Part shown: positions 9,433 to 18,594 of the stretch, piece by piece
Layout: every line of letters begins with the position of its first letter
Numbering within the stretch: position 1 is the stretch's first letter
Assembly: GCA_947626225.1 (NCBI GenBank)
Contig: CANQRH010000004.1
Coordinates: forward strand, 160,655 to 224,654
Length of the DNA: 64,000 nt
Reading direction: 5' to 3'
DNA from: Candidatus Gastranaerophilales bacterium
Lineage (GTDB): Bacteria; Cyanobacteriota; Vampirovibrionia; Gastranaerophilales; Gastranaerophilaceae
Program-made: the position numbers and the translations under genes
Notes under the pieces: generated by a model
The model's database searches: none
Told to the model about the DNA's origin: nothing
What the model saw: the letters and a program-made list of their open reading frames with translations, nothing else

Positions 9433-12400
9433 ATGATTCAGACTAAAAACGGAAAAAGAAAAGCTGTTGCTTCTGCATTAACATTTTGTTTCTTTTTACA
9501 GCAATCATTTTGTTTACAGGTAATGGCAGCAAGTAATATTTCGGATGTTAAGCCTAATGGCAATGTCTTTGATATTACTCCTGATGCTACTAACGGGGAT
9601 ATAGGATTTAGAAAATATTTGGATTTTCAATTGGATGAGGGAGATATAGCTAATTTTAAATTCCATGATAAAATTCGTGGAAATGATATAAACACATTTT
9701 TAAATATGGTTGACCACCAAATTAGTATAAACGGTCTTGTAAATACCGTAAATAAGAGCGGAGAATTTACAAACGGACATTTGATATTTGTTTCACCGCA
9801 AGGTATGGTAGTAGGTTCAAGCGGTGTTTTAAATGTTGGTGCTTTAACAGTTTTAACACCTGATACTGAGTCATATGAAAAATACAAAGGTAGTGTAAAA
9901 GTACCTTCTTTGGCAAAAGATTATAAAAAGCAATTAAAACATGGTGATGGTACAGTAAATATTCAAGGTCAAGTTCTTGCCAGAGATTTTGTAAATATTG
10001 AAGCAGCTAATGTAACTATACCCGGAAATGTTCTCAGCGGTCTTGGAAATGATACAACACTGGTATCTAAAGATAATGCAAATACATTATTTAACTCACT
10101 TGTAAATACTGATGGTTTAGTTTCCGGAGATCACGTTACTTCAAGTAACGGTTCTATAACAATTCTTTCATACGGAAACGGTTCAGGGAATGGAACTGAT
10201 ATTTCCGGTAATGTTGCAAATTACGGAAAAGGAGATATTACCGTTACGAATACAGGTAATGGCGGAATTAAAATCTCCGGACTAGTTAAAAACTACGCAG
10301 GCGATATTAATCTTACCAGCTCAAATTCAAACGTGGTAATCGGAGAAAGCAGTTCTACCTCTAAAAAAGATTTTGTTGATGCAAGCAAAAATGTTAAAAT
10401 CGCCGTTGATAACGGAAGTATTTTAAACGCCGGTACAAGTTCAAATCTTATTAAAGCGGGCGGTAATCTTGATATGTCCGCAACAAACGGTTCGATTGGT
10501 ACTGAAGTCGGCCCTTGTGACGGTGATGCCTGCACGGGACTCGGAAAAAATTCAAGAGATTTGACAAAATCAGTTAATGTCAATGTTGGCGGTAACGTTA
10601 AAGCAATAAGCTCAGGAGAAAAATCGCTTGTTAATATCGCAAGCTTAGACCATAACTTAAATGTTGATCAAATTAAAGCTGACGGCAGAGTAATTCTTCT
10701 CGCTGACGGAAGCGGAGATAATCATAGCGTAAAAAATTATAATATTGTAAATAGCGGCTCTGGCGACACACCGAATGTTGAAGGTACAAGCATTTCAATT
10801 ATTGCAAGCGGAAGTATCGGAGAAAATGATAAAGCTTTGACTTTCAGACAGTCTTCCGCTAAAGAAATTGGATTTAACGGTGATAAAGCAACAGAAAAAC
10901 ATAAATTTGATAAACCTGAATCTCAATATGGCGTTGATATGCTCGCTAATAAAGATATCAACGTAAAAGGTTTGGATTCTGCAGGCGGCAAAAAAGTCGG
11001 TACGAGAGTATGTTCGATGATTTCAAGAGAAGGTACGATTAATGCCGAATTTTCAGGTGATGTTTATGTTGATGAAATTACCGCAAACGGTTCCGTAAAT
11101 CTTACAACCCGCGGTAAAAACTTGATTATTGATAATCTCGGCATAACTAAAAAATATGCGGATGAAGATTATCTCGGCAAAAATGCGAAAGATATCGCAC
11201 CTGAAAAAGCTGTTTTGAAAGCACTCGATTTAGGAAGCTACAAAGCAGAAAGTGAATCTCCTGATTATCAGCACGCCGCAGATTCAACAGTTGTAGTTAA
11301 AAACGGCCGTATAAACGGTAAAGGACAAGGCAGACCTTCAAAAGATCAGGATGTAACAATTGTTGCCGATAATGCTTATGTTGACGGTTACTATTTCAAT
11401 ATGGGCAAACACAGAGATGGCAAAACGTCTTCAGTTACCGAAGATTCAACTACATCAAAACTTACTAATCCGAGCGGAGAAGATACTGATGTATCAATCA
11501 GAGTAAGAGCGGTAAGACCTAAAGATGTTGATGAAGTTGATGGTAATCCTGAACCTCAAACCGGTGAAAATACTGACGGACGTAACTATTACTACGGCGG
11601 AAGCTCACAGGGGGATGAACCCGGCTATGATGGTGTTGAAGAAGGCGGAGAACCGGGCTCGGATAAAGACGATGACAATTTAGTAATTCCTGACAATAAG
11701 GAATCTGATACTGATTCAGATGCCGATGCCGATACCGACACAGACACCGACACGGATACGGACACCGATAACGATACGGATACCGATACCGACACGGATA
11801 CCGATACCGATACTGATACTGACACCGATACGGACACGGATACGGACACTGATACTGACACAGACACCGATACCGATACGGATACTGATACAGATACCGA
11901 CACGGATACCGACACGGATACGGATACCGACACGGATACGGATACTGACACCGATACCGATACGGACACTGATACAGACACAGACACGGATACAGATACC
12001 GATACGGACACTGATACAGACACAGACACGGATACCGATACCGATACGGACACTGATACAGACACAGACACGGATACAGATACCGATACCGATACTGATA
12101 CCGACACTGACACAGATACTGATACAGATACAGATACCGATACAGATACAGACACGGATACCGATACGGACACAGATACCGATACCGATACGGATACCGA
12201 TACCGACACGGATACTGACACAGATACAGACACAGATACTGATACCGATACTGATACGGATACAGATACGGATACGGATACAGATACGGATACGGATACA
12301 GATACTGATACAGACGCTGATACAGATGCTGATACAGATGCTGATTTAGGTCAAAACACTGATATGAGAAATGCTAATTTCGGTTATATGTACAGACAAA

Positions 12401-12765
12401 GAGTTGCTGATAATCCTATAAACTCAATAGACAAACGTCAATATATGAGATTTGATACAACTCAAAGTTCAACTCCGATAAGTATGGCATCTAACGGACA
12501 AATCAATTCAATTCTTGATATATCAAGAGGCGGAGTCGGCGTTGCACACAACAGCAGTGTCAAAGTCGGTGATGTAATTCCCGTCAAGATTTCTTACGGC
12601 GGATTAAACATTGATACTGATGTTAAAATCATATCGGCAACGGACAGACGTGCCGGAGCAGAGTTTGTAAATATCGATCAGGCAACGGCTAACAAAATCC
12701 TCTATATGAATATAATGCTTAAAGATGAATATACTGCCAAAGCAGGCAATATCTCAATGAATTAA
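9433..12765 (+). CDS. Exported LktA-like filamentous adhesin with (Asp-Thr)n stalk and C-terminal PilZ domain
   Basis: 1110 aa in four parts. (1) Residues 1-35: signal peptide with a KNGKRK n-region, a long hydrophobic core and AAS cleavage. (2) About 36-180: haemagglutinin-type TPS secretion domain with INTFLNMVDHQISINGLV and SPQGMVVGSSGVLNVGAL, followed by beta-helical, Asn/Gly-rich sequence to about 720. (3) About 758-972: almost pure Asp-Thr dipeptides. (4) About 995-1095: a PilZ-like domain with both hallmark motifs, R1002xxxR1006 and D1029xS1031xxG1034. PilZ domains normally bind cyclic di-GMP in the cytosol, which clashes with an exported N-terminus. SD GAAAGGA precedes the ATG. No TpsB partner is in the window. 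The TPS domain and PilZ motifs are seen directly; a function in adhesion is inferred. Confidence 0.88.
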   Translation: MIQTKNGKRKAVASALTFCFFLQQSFCLQVMAASNISDVKPNGNVFDITPDATNGDIGFRKYLDFQLDEGDIANFKFHDKIRGNDINTFLNMVDHQISINGLVNTVNKSGEFTNGHLIFVSPQGMVVGSSGVLNVGALTVLTPDTESYEKYKGSVKVPSLAKDYKKQLKHGDGTVNIQGQVLARDFVNIEAANVTIPGNVLSGLGNDTTLVSKDNANTLFNSLVNTDGLVSGDHVTSSNGSITILSYGNGSGNGTDISGNVANYGKGDITVTNTGNGGIKISGLVKNYAGDINLTSSNSNVVIGESSSTSKKDFVDASKNVKIAVDNGSILNAGTSSNLIKAGGNLDMSATNGSIGTEVGPCDGDACTGLGKNSRDLTKSVNVNVGGNVKAISSGEKSLVNIASLDHNLNVDQIKADGRVILLADGSGDNHSVKNYNIVNSGSGDTPNVEGTSISIIASGSIGENDKALTFRQSSAKEIGFNGDKATEKHKFDKPESQYGVDMLANKDINVKGLDSAGGKKVGTRVCSMISREGTINAEFSGDVYVDEITANGSVNLTTRGKNLIIDNLGITKKYADEDYLGKNAKDIAPEKAVLKALDLGSYKAESESPDYQHAADSTVVVKNGRINGKGQGRPSKDQDVTIVADNAYVDGYYFNMGKHRDGKTSSVTEDSTTSKLTNPSGEDTDVSIRVRAVRPKDVDEVDGNPEPQTGENTDGRNYYYGGSSQGDEPGYDGVEEGGEPGSDKDDDNLVIPDNKESDTDSDADADTDTDTDTDTDTDNDTDTDTDTDTDTDTDTDTDTDTDTDTDTDTDTDTDTDTDTDTDTDTDTDTDTDTDTDTDTDTDTDTDTDTDTDTDTDTDTDTDTDTDTDTDTDTDTDTDTDTDTDTDTDTDTDTDTDTDTDTDTDTDTDTDTDTDTDTDTDTDTDTDTDTDTDTDTDTDTDTDTDTDTDTDTDTDTDTDTDADTDADTDADLGQNTDMRNANFGYMYRQRVADNPINSIDKRQYMRFDTTQSSTPISMASNGQINSILDISRGGVGVAHNSSVKVGDVIPVKISYGGLNIDTDVKIISATDRRAGAEFVNIDQATANKILYMNIMLKDEYTAKAGNISMN
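11705..12350 (+). repeat. Hexanucleotide GAYACN repeat tract encoding (Asp-Thr)n
   Basis: About 105 near-contiguous hexamers encode Asp-Thr, edged by Asp-Ser and Asp-Ala variants. Third bases vary, so the tract is not a pure microsatellite. A 42-bp higher-order unit (7 hexamers) is repeated at 11959, 12001 and 12043. The antisense Ser-Val frame is a by-product. Confidence 0.95.
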
Positions 12766-12783
12766 GCGGAAAATAAATAAAAA

Positions 12784-12810
12784 AAAGAAGCCTTTTGGCT
12801 TCTTTTTTTT
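12784..12810. terminator. Bidirectional terminator between convergent genes
   Basis: Stem AAAGAAGCC (12784-12792), TTTT loop, GGCTTCTTT, with a T-run on the plus strand and A-run on the other side. It serves the adhesin gene and the convergent gene ending at 12809. Confidence 0.85.
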
Positions 12811-14641
12811 ATGCTCCGTATGTTCCGTATGCTCTTTGTAACACAGATGTACGAGTTTGGCGATTTTGTGCTATACTGTTCATTCTTGCATTCCATACAA
12901 AACTCGTGTCAGGTCTTGGTTTTTTCTGTTTTTGAGCAACTGCGCTGTTAGGAGTTTGGTTTAATGCCGCAGAAGCTCCCATTTGTCCGAGCTGTGATAA
13001 TTTATCAAATGAGAATGAGTTTGACGACTTGGATATTTTAGAAGCTGTATTTTTAAATGTTCCGCTCTTAATATTTTTAATTCCGGTTTGGTAAGCTGTT
13101 TCAGATTTTCCGTCTAATTGGCTCTTAGCATTTTTATAGGTGATTCTTTTTTTACCGTTTAGAGATAATTCTTCTTTCTGTAACTGAGCAGCTGTTGCTT
13201 TTGTAGCCTGTTTTTCGGTAATTCTTTTTCCGTTGATGTCCGTTCCGAAAGCATTTTTCTGAGTATTCTTGATTTCTTTGTCAGATACACCGGCTTCTTT
13301 TAATCTTTCTTTATAAGCCTTAGCATCGGTAATATTGCCTTTATCATCAACGATATCGTCAGTCTGTATTAAGCTTTTTCCGTTTTCATCGGTTTTATTA
13401 AGGCTTTTCAGAGAATTATCTTTTTGCTGTTGAACTTCTACTTTTGCTTCTGCTTTTGCTGCGGCTTTTTGAGTAGCTTGGTTAGCAGAGTCGTTTATTT
13501 TTCCGAATTCTTCTTTTAATCCTGTAGTAGATTTAACTGCTGCTGCACCGGTTTGAACTGCTGCTGCAGCACTTTGCATAGCGCCCTGTAAATTCCCGTC
13601 TGCTGCGTATGCTGCTGTTTTGGTAATATTGGCTGCTGCCTGACCGTAATTTCCGACCATTTCGGTTACATATCCGACTTTTTCAAGGACTTGTCCTACA
13701 GGTACCATCCATGCCGTCCATGGTGTACATCCTGCAGCTATCATAGCTTTTCCGACCATATTTAATGTTGAACCGACTTGAGTTACAAGTGCACTTACCT
13801 GTTCAATTTTTGTTGCTACATTAATTATCTTGTCTGTTGTTGATTCCTGCTTTTCTATATTTTTTGTATTTTTTTGCTGAACTTTAACATATTGTTTATT
13901 GGTTTTTGCCATTGAATTAAGTGTTCTTGTCTGGCTTCTCTGCAAAGAATAAACCTTTTTGCCGTTCGATTGTAAAATACCGACTTTTGCTCCGATTAAG
14001 CTTTGAAGATCATTAATTTTATCCTGATTTGGATTGGTTCCGTCATCAGATATACTGAAAGATGATGCAGCCATCAAAGAATCCAATTCATTTTGTGCAT
14101 CATCAACTTCTTTCTGTGTTTTTTCGGTTTCTTTGGTAAGTTTTTGGATTTCGCTATTGTTATCTTTTAGTTCTTTTTGTTCTTTAGCTAAAGTCTTGGC
14201 AAATTTTTTATCATCTTTGTCTATTTCTTTTTCAAGTTTTGTTGCGTCTTTTTGGTACTGAGTTACAACTTTGGCATCCTGCTGTGTTTCTGCAGTTTTA
14301 GCTTTAACATCATCAGCCTGAGATTCCGCATCATCAGCAGCAGCCCTTCCTTCCGATGCACTTCCGATTTCGGCGTTTGATGAGGTGCCTCCTTCGCTTT
14401 TTTCTGCGCCGGTCGGATTTTGAGCGGCATTAAATTCATTTAATGTCCTCATAATATTATCATCATTTAATGTCGATGGTGTATTTGATTGTGGTTTATT
14501 GACTCCGGGAGCAAAGAAAATTGAACCGCTCATTTGCATATAAGCCGGCTTTTGAGCCGCAAAGCTTTTTGTGCTCTTGTTTGCAAGTGCCGTTTTCAGT
14601 TGGGCTATTTTGTTTTGTTGGGATATTGTAGATACGCCCAT
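12809..14641 (-). CDS. Hypothetical coiled-coil protein with a central hydrophobic/Ala-rich region
   Basis: A 610-aa protein of unknown function. The Ser/Thr/Gln-rich N-terminus (1-115) has no signal peptide and contains YMQMSGSIFFAPG. Strong coiled coil follows (about 125-290, Lys/Glu/Gln heptads), then a hydrophobic, Gly/Ala-rich stretch (about 295-395) containing MVGKAMIAAGCTPWTAWMVPVGQVL. The C-terminal half is polar and Ala/Gln-rich and ends in basic residues. The helical-hairpin-like hydrophobic core between coiled coils recalls pore-forming translocators, but I see no specific motif. SD AGAGGAG before ATG 14641. It converges with the adhesin gene and shares its terminator. Probably lineage-specific. 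Confidence 0.75.
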   Translation of the reverse strand: MGVSTISQQNKIAQLKTALANKSTKSFAAQKPAYMQMSGSIFFAPGVNKPQSNTPSTLNDDNIMRTLNEFNAAQNPTGAEKSEGGTSSNAEIGSASEGRAAADDAESQADDVKAKTAETQQDAKVVTQYQKDATKLEKEIDKDDKKFAKTLAKEQKELKDNNSEIQKLTKETEKTQKEVDDAQNELDSLMAASSFSISDDGTNPNQDKINDLQSLIGAKVGILQSNGKKVYSLQRSQTRTLNSMAKTNKQYVKVQQKNTKNIEKQESTTDKIINVATKIEQVSALVTQVGSTLNMVGKAMIAAGCTPWTAWMVPVGQVLEKVGYVTEMVGNYGQAAANITKTAAYAADGNLQGAMQSAAAAVQTGAAAVKSTTGLKEEFGKINDSANQATQKAAAKAEAKVEVQQQKDNSLKSLNKTDENGKSLIQTDDIVDDKGNITDAKAYKERLKEAGVSDKEIKNTQKNAFGTDINGKRITEKQATKATAAQLQKEELSLNGKKRITYKNAKSQLDGKSETAYQTGIKNIKSGTFKNTASKISKSSNSFSFDKLSQLGQMGASAALNQTPNSAVAQKQKKPRPDTSFVWNARMNSIAQNRQTRTSVLQRAYGTYGA

Positions 14642-14796
14642 AGCTCTCCTCTTATCTCTCTAAATTAATAAAAACTTTTATTTCCTGCGGATTTCAGCAT
14701 GTTTTAAACTTGTTACAATTGTTTACAAAGTAAATAATTTGATTTAAAAAAGTTTTTTTGATAAAATTATCAGGTATTAGTAAGGGAGAATTTTTT

Positions 14797-15609
14797 ATGA
14801 AATTAATGGATGGTAAAAAAGGGGTAATCTTTGGTGTATCTAACACTCACGGGATTGCTTACGCTATTGCGCGTAAATTGTATGAAGCAGGTGCCGATAT
14901 TGCGTTTACATACGCAGGTGAAGCTATGGAAAAACGTGTAAGACCGCTTGCCGAAGAAATGGGCGCAAAGATTATTATGAGCTGTGATGTTACAAAAGAG
15001 GATGAAGTTGCAGCCGTATTTAAAGAATGTGAAAGAGTATACGGAAAACTTGATTTTGTCGTACACGCCGTTGCTTTTGCGGCAAAAGAAGATTTGCAGG
15101 GCAGATTTATTGATACATCCCGTGCCGGATGGGATTTGGCATTGGGCGTAAGCTCTTATTCTTTAATTTCTTTATGTCGTCATGCGGAACCTATAATGAA
15201 TGAAGGCGGTTCAATTTTTGCACTTACTTATCTCGGTTCCGAATATGTGGTTGCAAATTACAACGTAATGGGTGTTGCAAAGGCTGCCCTTGAATCTTCA
15301 ATGAGATATCTGGCAAGCGATTTAGGTAAAAAAGGAGTCAGAGTCAATTGTATTTCTGCAGGTGCCGTTAAAACTCTTGCGGCAAAAGGGATTTCAGGCT
15401 TTGACAAGATGCTTAAAGCTGCCGTTGCAAAATCACCTCTCGGCAGAAATGTTTCTCTGGATGATGTCGGAAAAGCAGGTTTGTACTTAGCATCCGATTT
15501 GTCAACGGGAACAACCGGACAGATTTTGTATGTGGACTGCGGATGCCACGCGGTTTATGCATCGCTTGAGGAGATGGAAATTATTGCTAATTCAATTCCA
15601 AAAGCTTAA
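14797..15609 (+). CDS. fabI: Enoyl-[acyl-carrier-protein] reductase (NADH)
   Basis: FabI completes each fatty-acid elongation cycle by reducing trans-2-enoyl-ACP. The 270-aa protein is normal length. It shows the FabI-specific cofactor motif GVSNTHGIAYAIA, the atypical SDR catalytic pair Y-x6-K in YNVMGVAK, and the C-terminal GLYLASDLSTGTTGQILYVDCG block. I chose ATG 14797 because AAGGGAG lies 7 nt upstream; an in-frame TTG at 14758 lacks support. Monocistronic, with its own terminator. Confidence 0.95.
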   Translation: MKLMDGKKGVIFGVSNTHGIAYAIARKLYEAGADIAFTYAGEAMEKRVRPLAEEMGAKIIMSCDVTKEDEVAAVFKECERVYGKLDFVVHAVAFAAKEDLQGRFIDTSRAGWDLALGVSSYSLISLCRHAEPIMNEGGSIFALTYLGSEYVVANYNVMGVAKAALESSMRYLASDLGKKGVRVNCISAGAVKTLAAKGISGFDKMLKAAVAKSPLGRNVSLDDVGKAGLYLASDLSTGTTGQILYVDCGCHAVYASLEEMEIIANSIPKA

Positions 15610-15611
15610 TG

Positions 15612-15641
15612 ATAAAGCGGAACGTATGTTCCGCTTTTTTT
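15612..15641 (+). terminator. fabI terminator
   Basis: Stem AAAGCGGAAC, loop GTAT, stem GTTCCGCTTT, then a T-run directly after the fabI stop. Confidence 0.85.
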
Positions 15642-15853
15642 ATAAAAATTTATCTTCTCCCCTTGAGTGTGAAGATTCGTAGGTTTAAGCATTCTCTCTC
15701 AACAATTTTATATATTTACTTGTAATAAATTGCAGATTGGGCATACCCAACAAAAAATCTAACCTGCCTTCTCGGCTGCCGAAAGTTTCGGCACACCGAT
15801 ATTGTGTTGCAGGATTTTTGTTTGTGATAAAATTTAGACAGAAAGAGGATTTT
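15642..15853 (+). other. Long valS upstream region with a degenerate REP-like palindrome
   Basis: A 212-nt gap. It holds a degenerate A-type palindrome (15732-15751, GCAGATTGGG/ACCCAAC) and a small hairpin CCGAAAGTTTCGG. I looked for a T-box (the conserved GGTGGNACCGCG antiterminator bulge) and do not see one. SD AGAGGA precedes valS. Confidence 0.4.
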
Positions 15854-18508
15854 ATGACAGCGACAAAGATTGAAGATTTACCTACGGTTTACAATGCTGA
15901 AGAAACCGAAGAAAAAATATATAAATTCTGGGAAGAAGGCGGATATTTTAAAGCTGATGCAAACAGTTCAAAACCTGCATACTCAATTGTTATCCCTCCG
16001 CCGAACGTTACGGGTGTTCTTCATATGGGGCACGCTCTGGATGAAACTTTGCAGGATATTCTGGTTAGATATCACAGAATGTCGGGTTATGAAACTCTAT
16101 GGGTTCCCGGAACCGATCATGCAGGACTTGCAACTCAAAACGTTGTTGAAAAAAACTTGGCTAAAGAAGGGTTAAGCCGTTACGATTTAGGCAGAGAAAA
16201 ATTCATAGAAAAAACCTGGGAATGGACTAACAAACATAAAGGTGCTATTCTTGATCAATGCAAACGTTTAGGTGCATCCTTTGACCGCTCAAGAGAAAGA
16301 TTTACCTTTGATAAAGGCTGTTCCGAGGCTGTTAAAGAAGTTTTTGTAAGGCTCTATGAAAAGGGACTTATTTATAAAGGAAAATATATTGTAAACTGGT
16401 GCCCGCGTTGTAACAGTGCAATTTCCGATGTGGAAACGGAATACGCAACCGAACAAGGGCATATGTGGGAAATTTCATATCCGTTAAAAGGAGAATCAGG
16501 TGCTATTATAGTCGCAACTACCCGTCCCGAAACCATCTTCGGTGATGTGGCAATTGCCGTTCATCCGTCAGATCATAAGTATTCTGAACTTATCGGAAAA
16601 ACTGTTATTATTCCGCTTTCAGGCAGAGAAATACCGATTATAACAGATGAGTACGTTGACAAAAACTTTGGTACGGGTGCTGTTAAAATTACTCCCGCAC
16701 ACGATCCCAACGATTTTGAAGTCGGAAAACGCCACGGACTTAAACCAATTTGGGTTATTGATACGGAAGGCAAAATGAAAGCTTGCGGAGAAGTCCCTGC
16801 CGAATTGCACGGACTTGACAGATATGAAGCCAGAGAAAAAATTATCGGTATGCTTTCTTATAAAAACTTCCTGCTCAGAACGAGAGAGCATGAACATAAT
16901 GTCGGCAAATGCCAAAGATGCGGAACAACTATTGAACCTCTTTTGTCAGAACAATGGTTTGTTAAAATGGAACCGCTTGCCCGCGAAGCTATAAAAGCCG
17001 TTAAAGACGGAAGAATAAAATTTGTTCCCGACAGATGGGAGAAAAATTATCTCGGATGGATGGAAAATATAAGAGATTGGTGTATTTCCCGCCAAATCTG
17101 GTGGGGACATCAAATTCCCGCTTATTACCATAAAGTTACGGGTGAAATGGTTGTTGCAAAGGAAAATCCTGATCCGGAAAATTATGTTCAAGATACCGAT
17201 TGCCTTGACACCTGGTTTTCATCGGGATTGTGGCCGTTTTCCACCATGGGCTGGCCCGATACCGAAAGTGCGGATTTTAAAAAATTCTACCCCACATCAA
17301 CTCTTGTAACCGGGTTTGATATTATTTTCTTCTGGGTTGCAAGAATGATTACCATGGGGCTTGAATTTACCGGTAAAGCACCGTTTTCTGCGGTTTATAT
17401 TCACGGGCTTATCAGGGATGAAAAAGGGCAGAAAATGTCCAAATCTAAAGGTAACACGATTGATCCCGTTAAAATTATCGATAAATACGGCTGTGATGCC
17501 CTCAGATTTACTATGACTTCCTTATGTACGTACGGCGGTCAGGATATAAAAATGAGCGAGGAAAGGTTTGAATACGGCAGAAACTTTGCCAATAAAATCT
17601 GGAATGCTTCCCGATTTGTTTTAATGAACCTTGACGGTGTTGACGGCAAAGGAATTGATTTTGAAAATCTTACCATAGCGGATAAGTGGATATTGGATAA
17701 ATTAAACAAGACCGTAAATGAAGTTAATGATGATATTAAAGATTTCAGGATAGGCGAAACCGCTCACATACTTTATGATTTCTTCTGGAATTCTTATTGC
17801 GATTGGTATGTTGAGATTGCAAAAATTCAGCTTGCTGACGAGAATTTGAAAGCAAATACTCAGCGAATTCTGCGTTATGTTCTTGATATGTCACTCAGAA
17901 TGCTTCATCCGATTATGCCTCATATTACCGAGCGCATCTGGCAGTTGATTCCGAAAGAATCAACCGAAAATGCCGATGCTTTAATAATCGCTGAATTTCC
18001 TCAATTTAAGCGGGATTTGAAATTTGATAAAGAAGCTCAGCAGATGGAACTCGTGTTTGAGACGATTACTTCATTGAGAAATGTCAGACAGAGCTTTAAC
18101 ATCTCACCTTCAATTAAATGTAATATAGAAATAAGAGCCGACAAGTCCGAAAAGAGTATATTTGAAGCTATTGAAGCTTATATTAAACGATTGGCAAGGG
18201 TAGAAAATATATCTTATGCGGATATAAACGAGAATGTACCGCCAAAATCCGTTACAGCAGTTGTTTCGGCTTCCAAAATTGTTATGTTCCTTGCGGATTT
18301 GATTGATTTGGATGCTGAAATTCTCCGTCAAAAGAAAAAATTAGACAAACTTACCGCGGAGAAAAAATCTCTTGAAGCCCGTATAAATAATCCGAAATTT
18401 GTCGCCAATGCTCCAAAAGAACTTATAGAACAGACAAATTCGCGTATAGCCGAGCTCGTTATACAGGAAAATACCGTATCAGAGCTTATTGAATCTTTAA
18501 AAAACTAG
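15854..18508 (+). CDS. valS: Valyl-tRNA synthetase
   Basis: Class I synthetase that charges tRNA-Val. From ATG 15854 it is 884 aa, normal for the family. HIGH-type motif is GVLHMGHAL (about residue 47-55), the KMSKS motif is GQKMSKSKG (about 523), the editing domain includes TTRPETIFGDVAIAVHP, and a C-terminal tRNA-binding coiled coil ends the protein. An in-frame ATG 39 codons earlier (15737) lies in a REP-like sequence with no SD, while AGAGGA sits 7 nt before 15854. A tRNA-Val gene lies at 27172. Confidence 0.97.
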   Translation: MTATKIEDLPTVYNAEETEEKIYKFWEEGGYFKADANSSKPAYSIVIPPPNVTGVLHMGHALDETLQDILVRYHRMSGYETLWVPGTDHAGLATQNVVEKNLAKEGLSRYDLGREKFIEKTWEWTNKHKGAILDQCKRLGASFDRSRERFTFDKGCSEAVKEVFVRLYEKGLIYKGKYIVNWCPRCNSAISDVETEYATEQGHMWEISYPLKGESGAIIVATTRPETIFGDVAIAVHPSDHKYSELIGKTVIIPLSGREIPIITDEYVDKNFGTGAVKITPAHDPNDFEVGKRHGLKPIWVIDTEGKMKACGEVPAELHGLDRYEAREKIIGMLSYKNFLLRTREHEHNVGKCQRCGTTIEPLLSEQWFVKMEPLAREAIKAVKDGRIKFVPDRWEKNYLGWMENIRDWCISRQIWWGHQIPAYYHKVTGEMVVAKENPDPENYVQDTDCLDTWFSSGLWPFSTMGWPDTESADFKKFYPTSTLVTGFDIIFFWVARMITMGLEFTGKAPFSAVYIHGLIRDEKGQKMSKSKGNTIDPVKIIDKYGCDALRFTMTSLCTYGGQDIKMSEERFEYGRNFANKIWNASRFVLMNLDGVDGKGIDFENLTIADKWILDKLNKTVNEVNDDIKDFRIGETAHILYDFFWNSYCDWYVEIAKIQLADENLKANTQRILRYVLDMSLRMLHPIMPHITERIWQLIPKESTENADALIIAEFPQFKRDLKFDKEAQQMELVFETITSLRNVRQSFNISPSIKCNIEIRADKSEKSIFEAIEAYIKRLARVENISYADINENVPPKSVTAVVSASKIVMFLADLIDLDAEILRQKKKLDKLTAEKKSLEARINNPKFVANAPKELIEQTNSRIAELVIQENTVSELIESLKN

Positions 18509-18594
18509 AAATGTTAAGAGAATTTACAAAATTCTTTACAAATATTTTAATATTTGTTACAATTATCGCAAGTTAGAATAACCGGAGTATGCAT

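Noticed and set aside
11625..12233. Long antisense frame encoding Ser-Val repeats, and a sense-strand frame rich in Ile/Pro/Thr/Arg, across the Asp-Thr tract
   Set aside because: Both are automatic by-products of the GAYACN hexamer repeat and have no ribosome site of their own.
15642..15853. T-box riboswitch before valS
   Set aside because: The conserved T-box antiterminator bulge and a specifier loop are not visible; the region contains a degenerate REP-like palindrome instead.
15737..15853. Earlier valS start at 15737
   Set aside because: No SD, and the first codons fall in a palindromic repeat remnant; ATG 15854 has an SD and matches family length.
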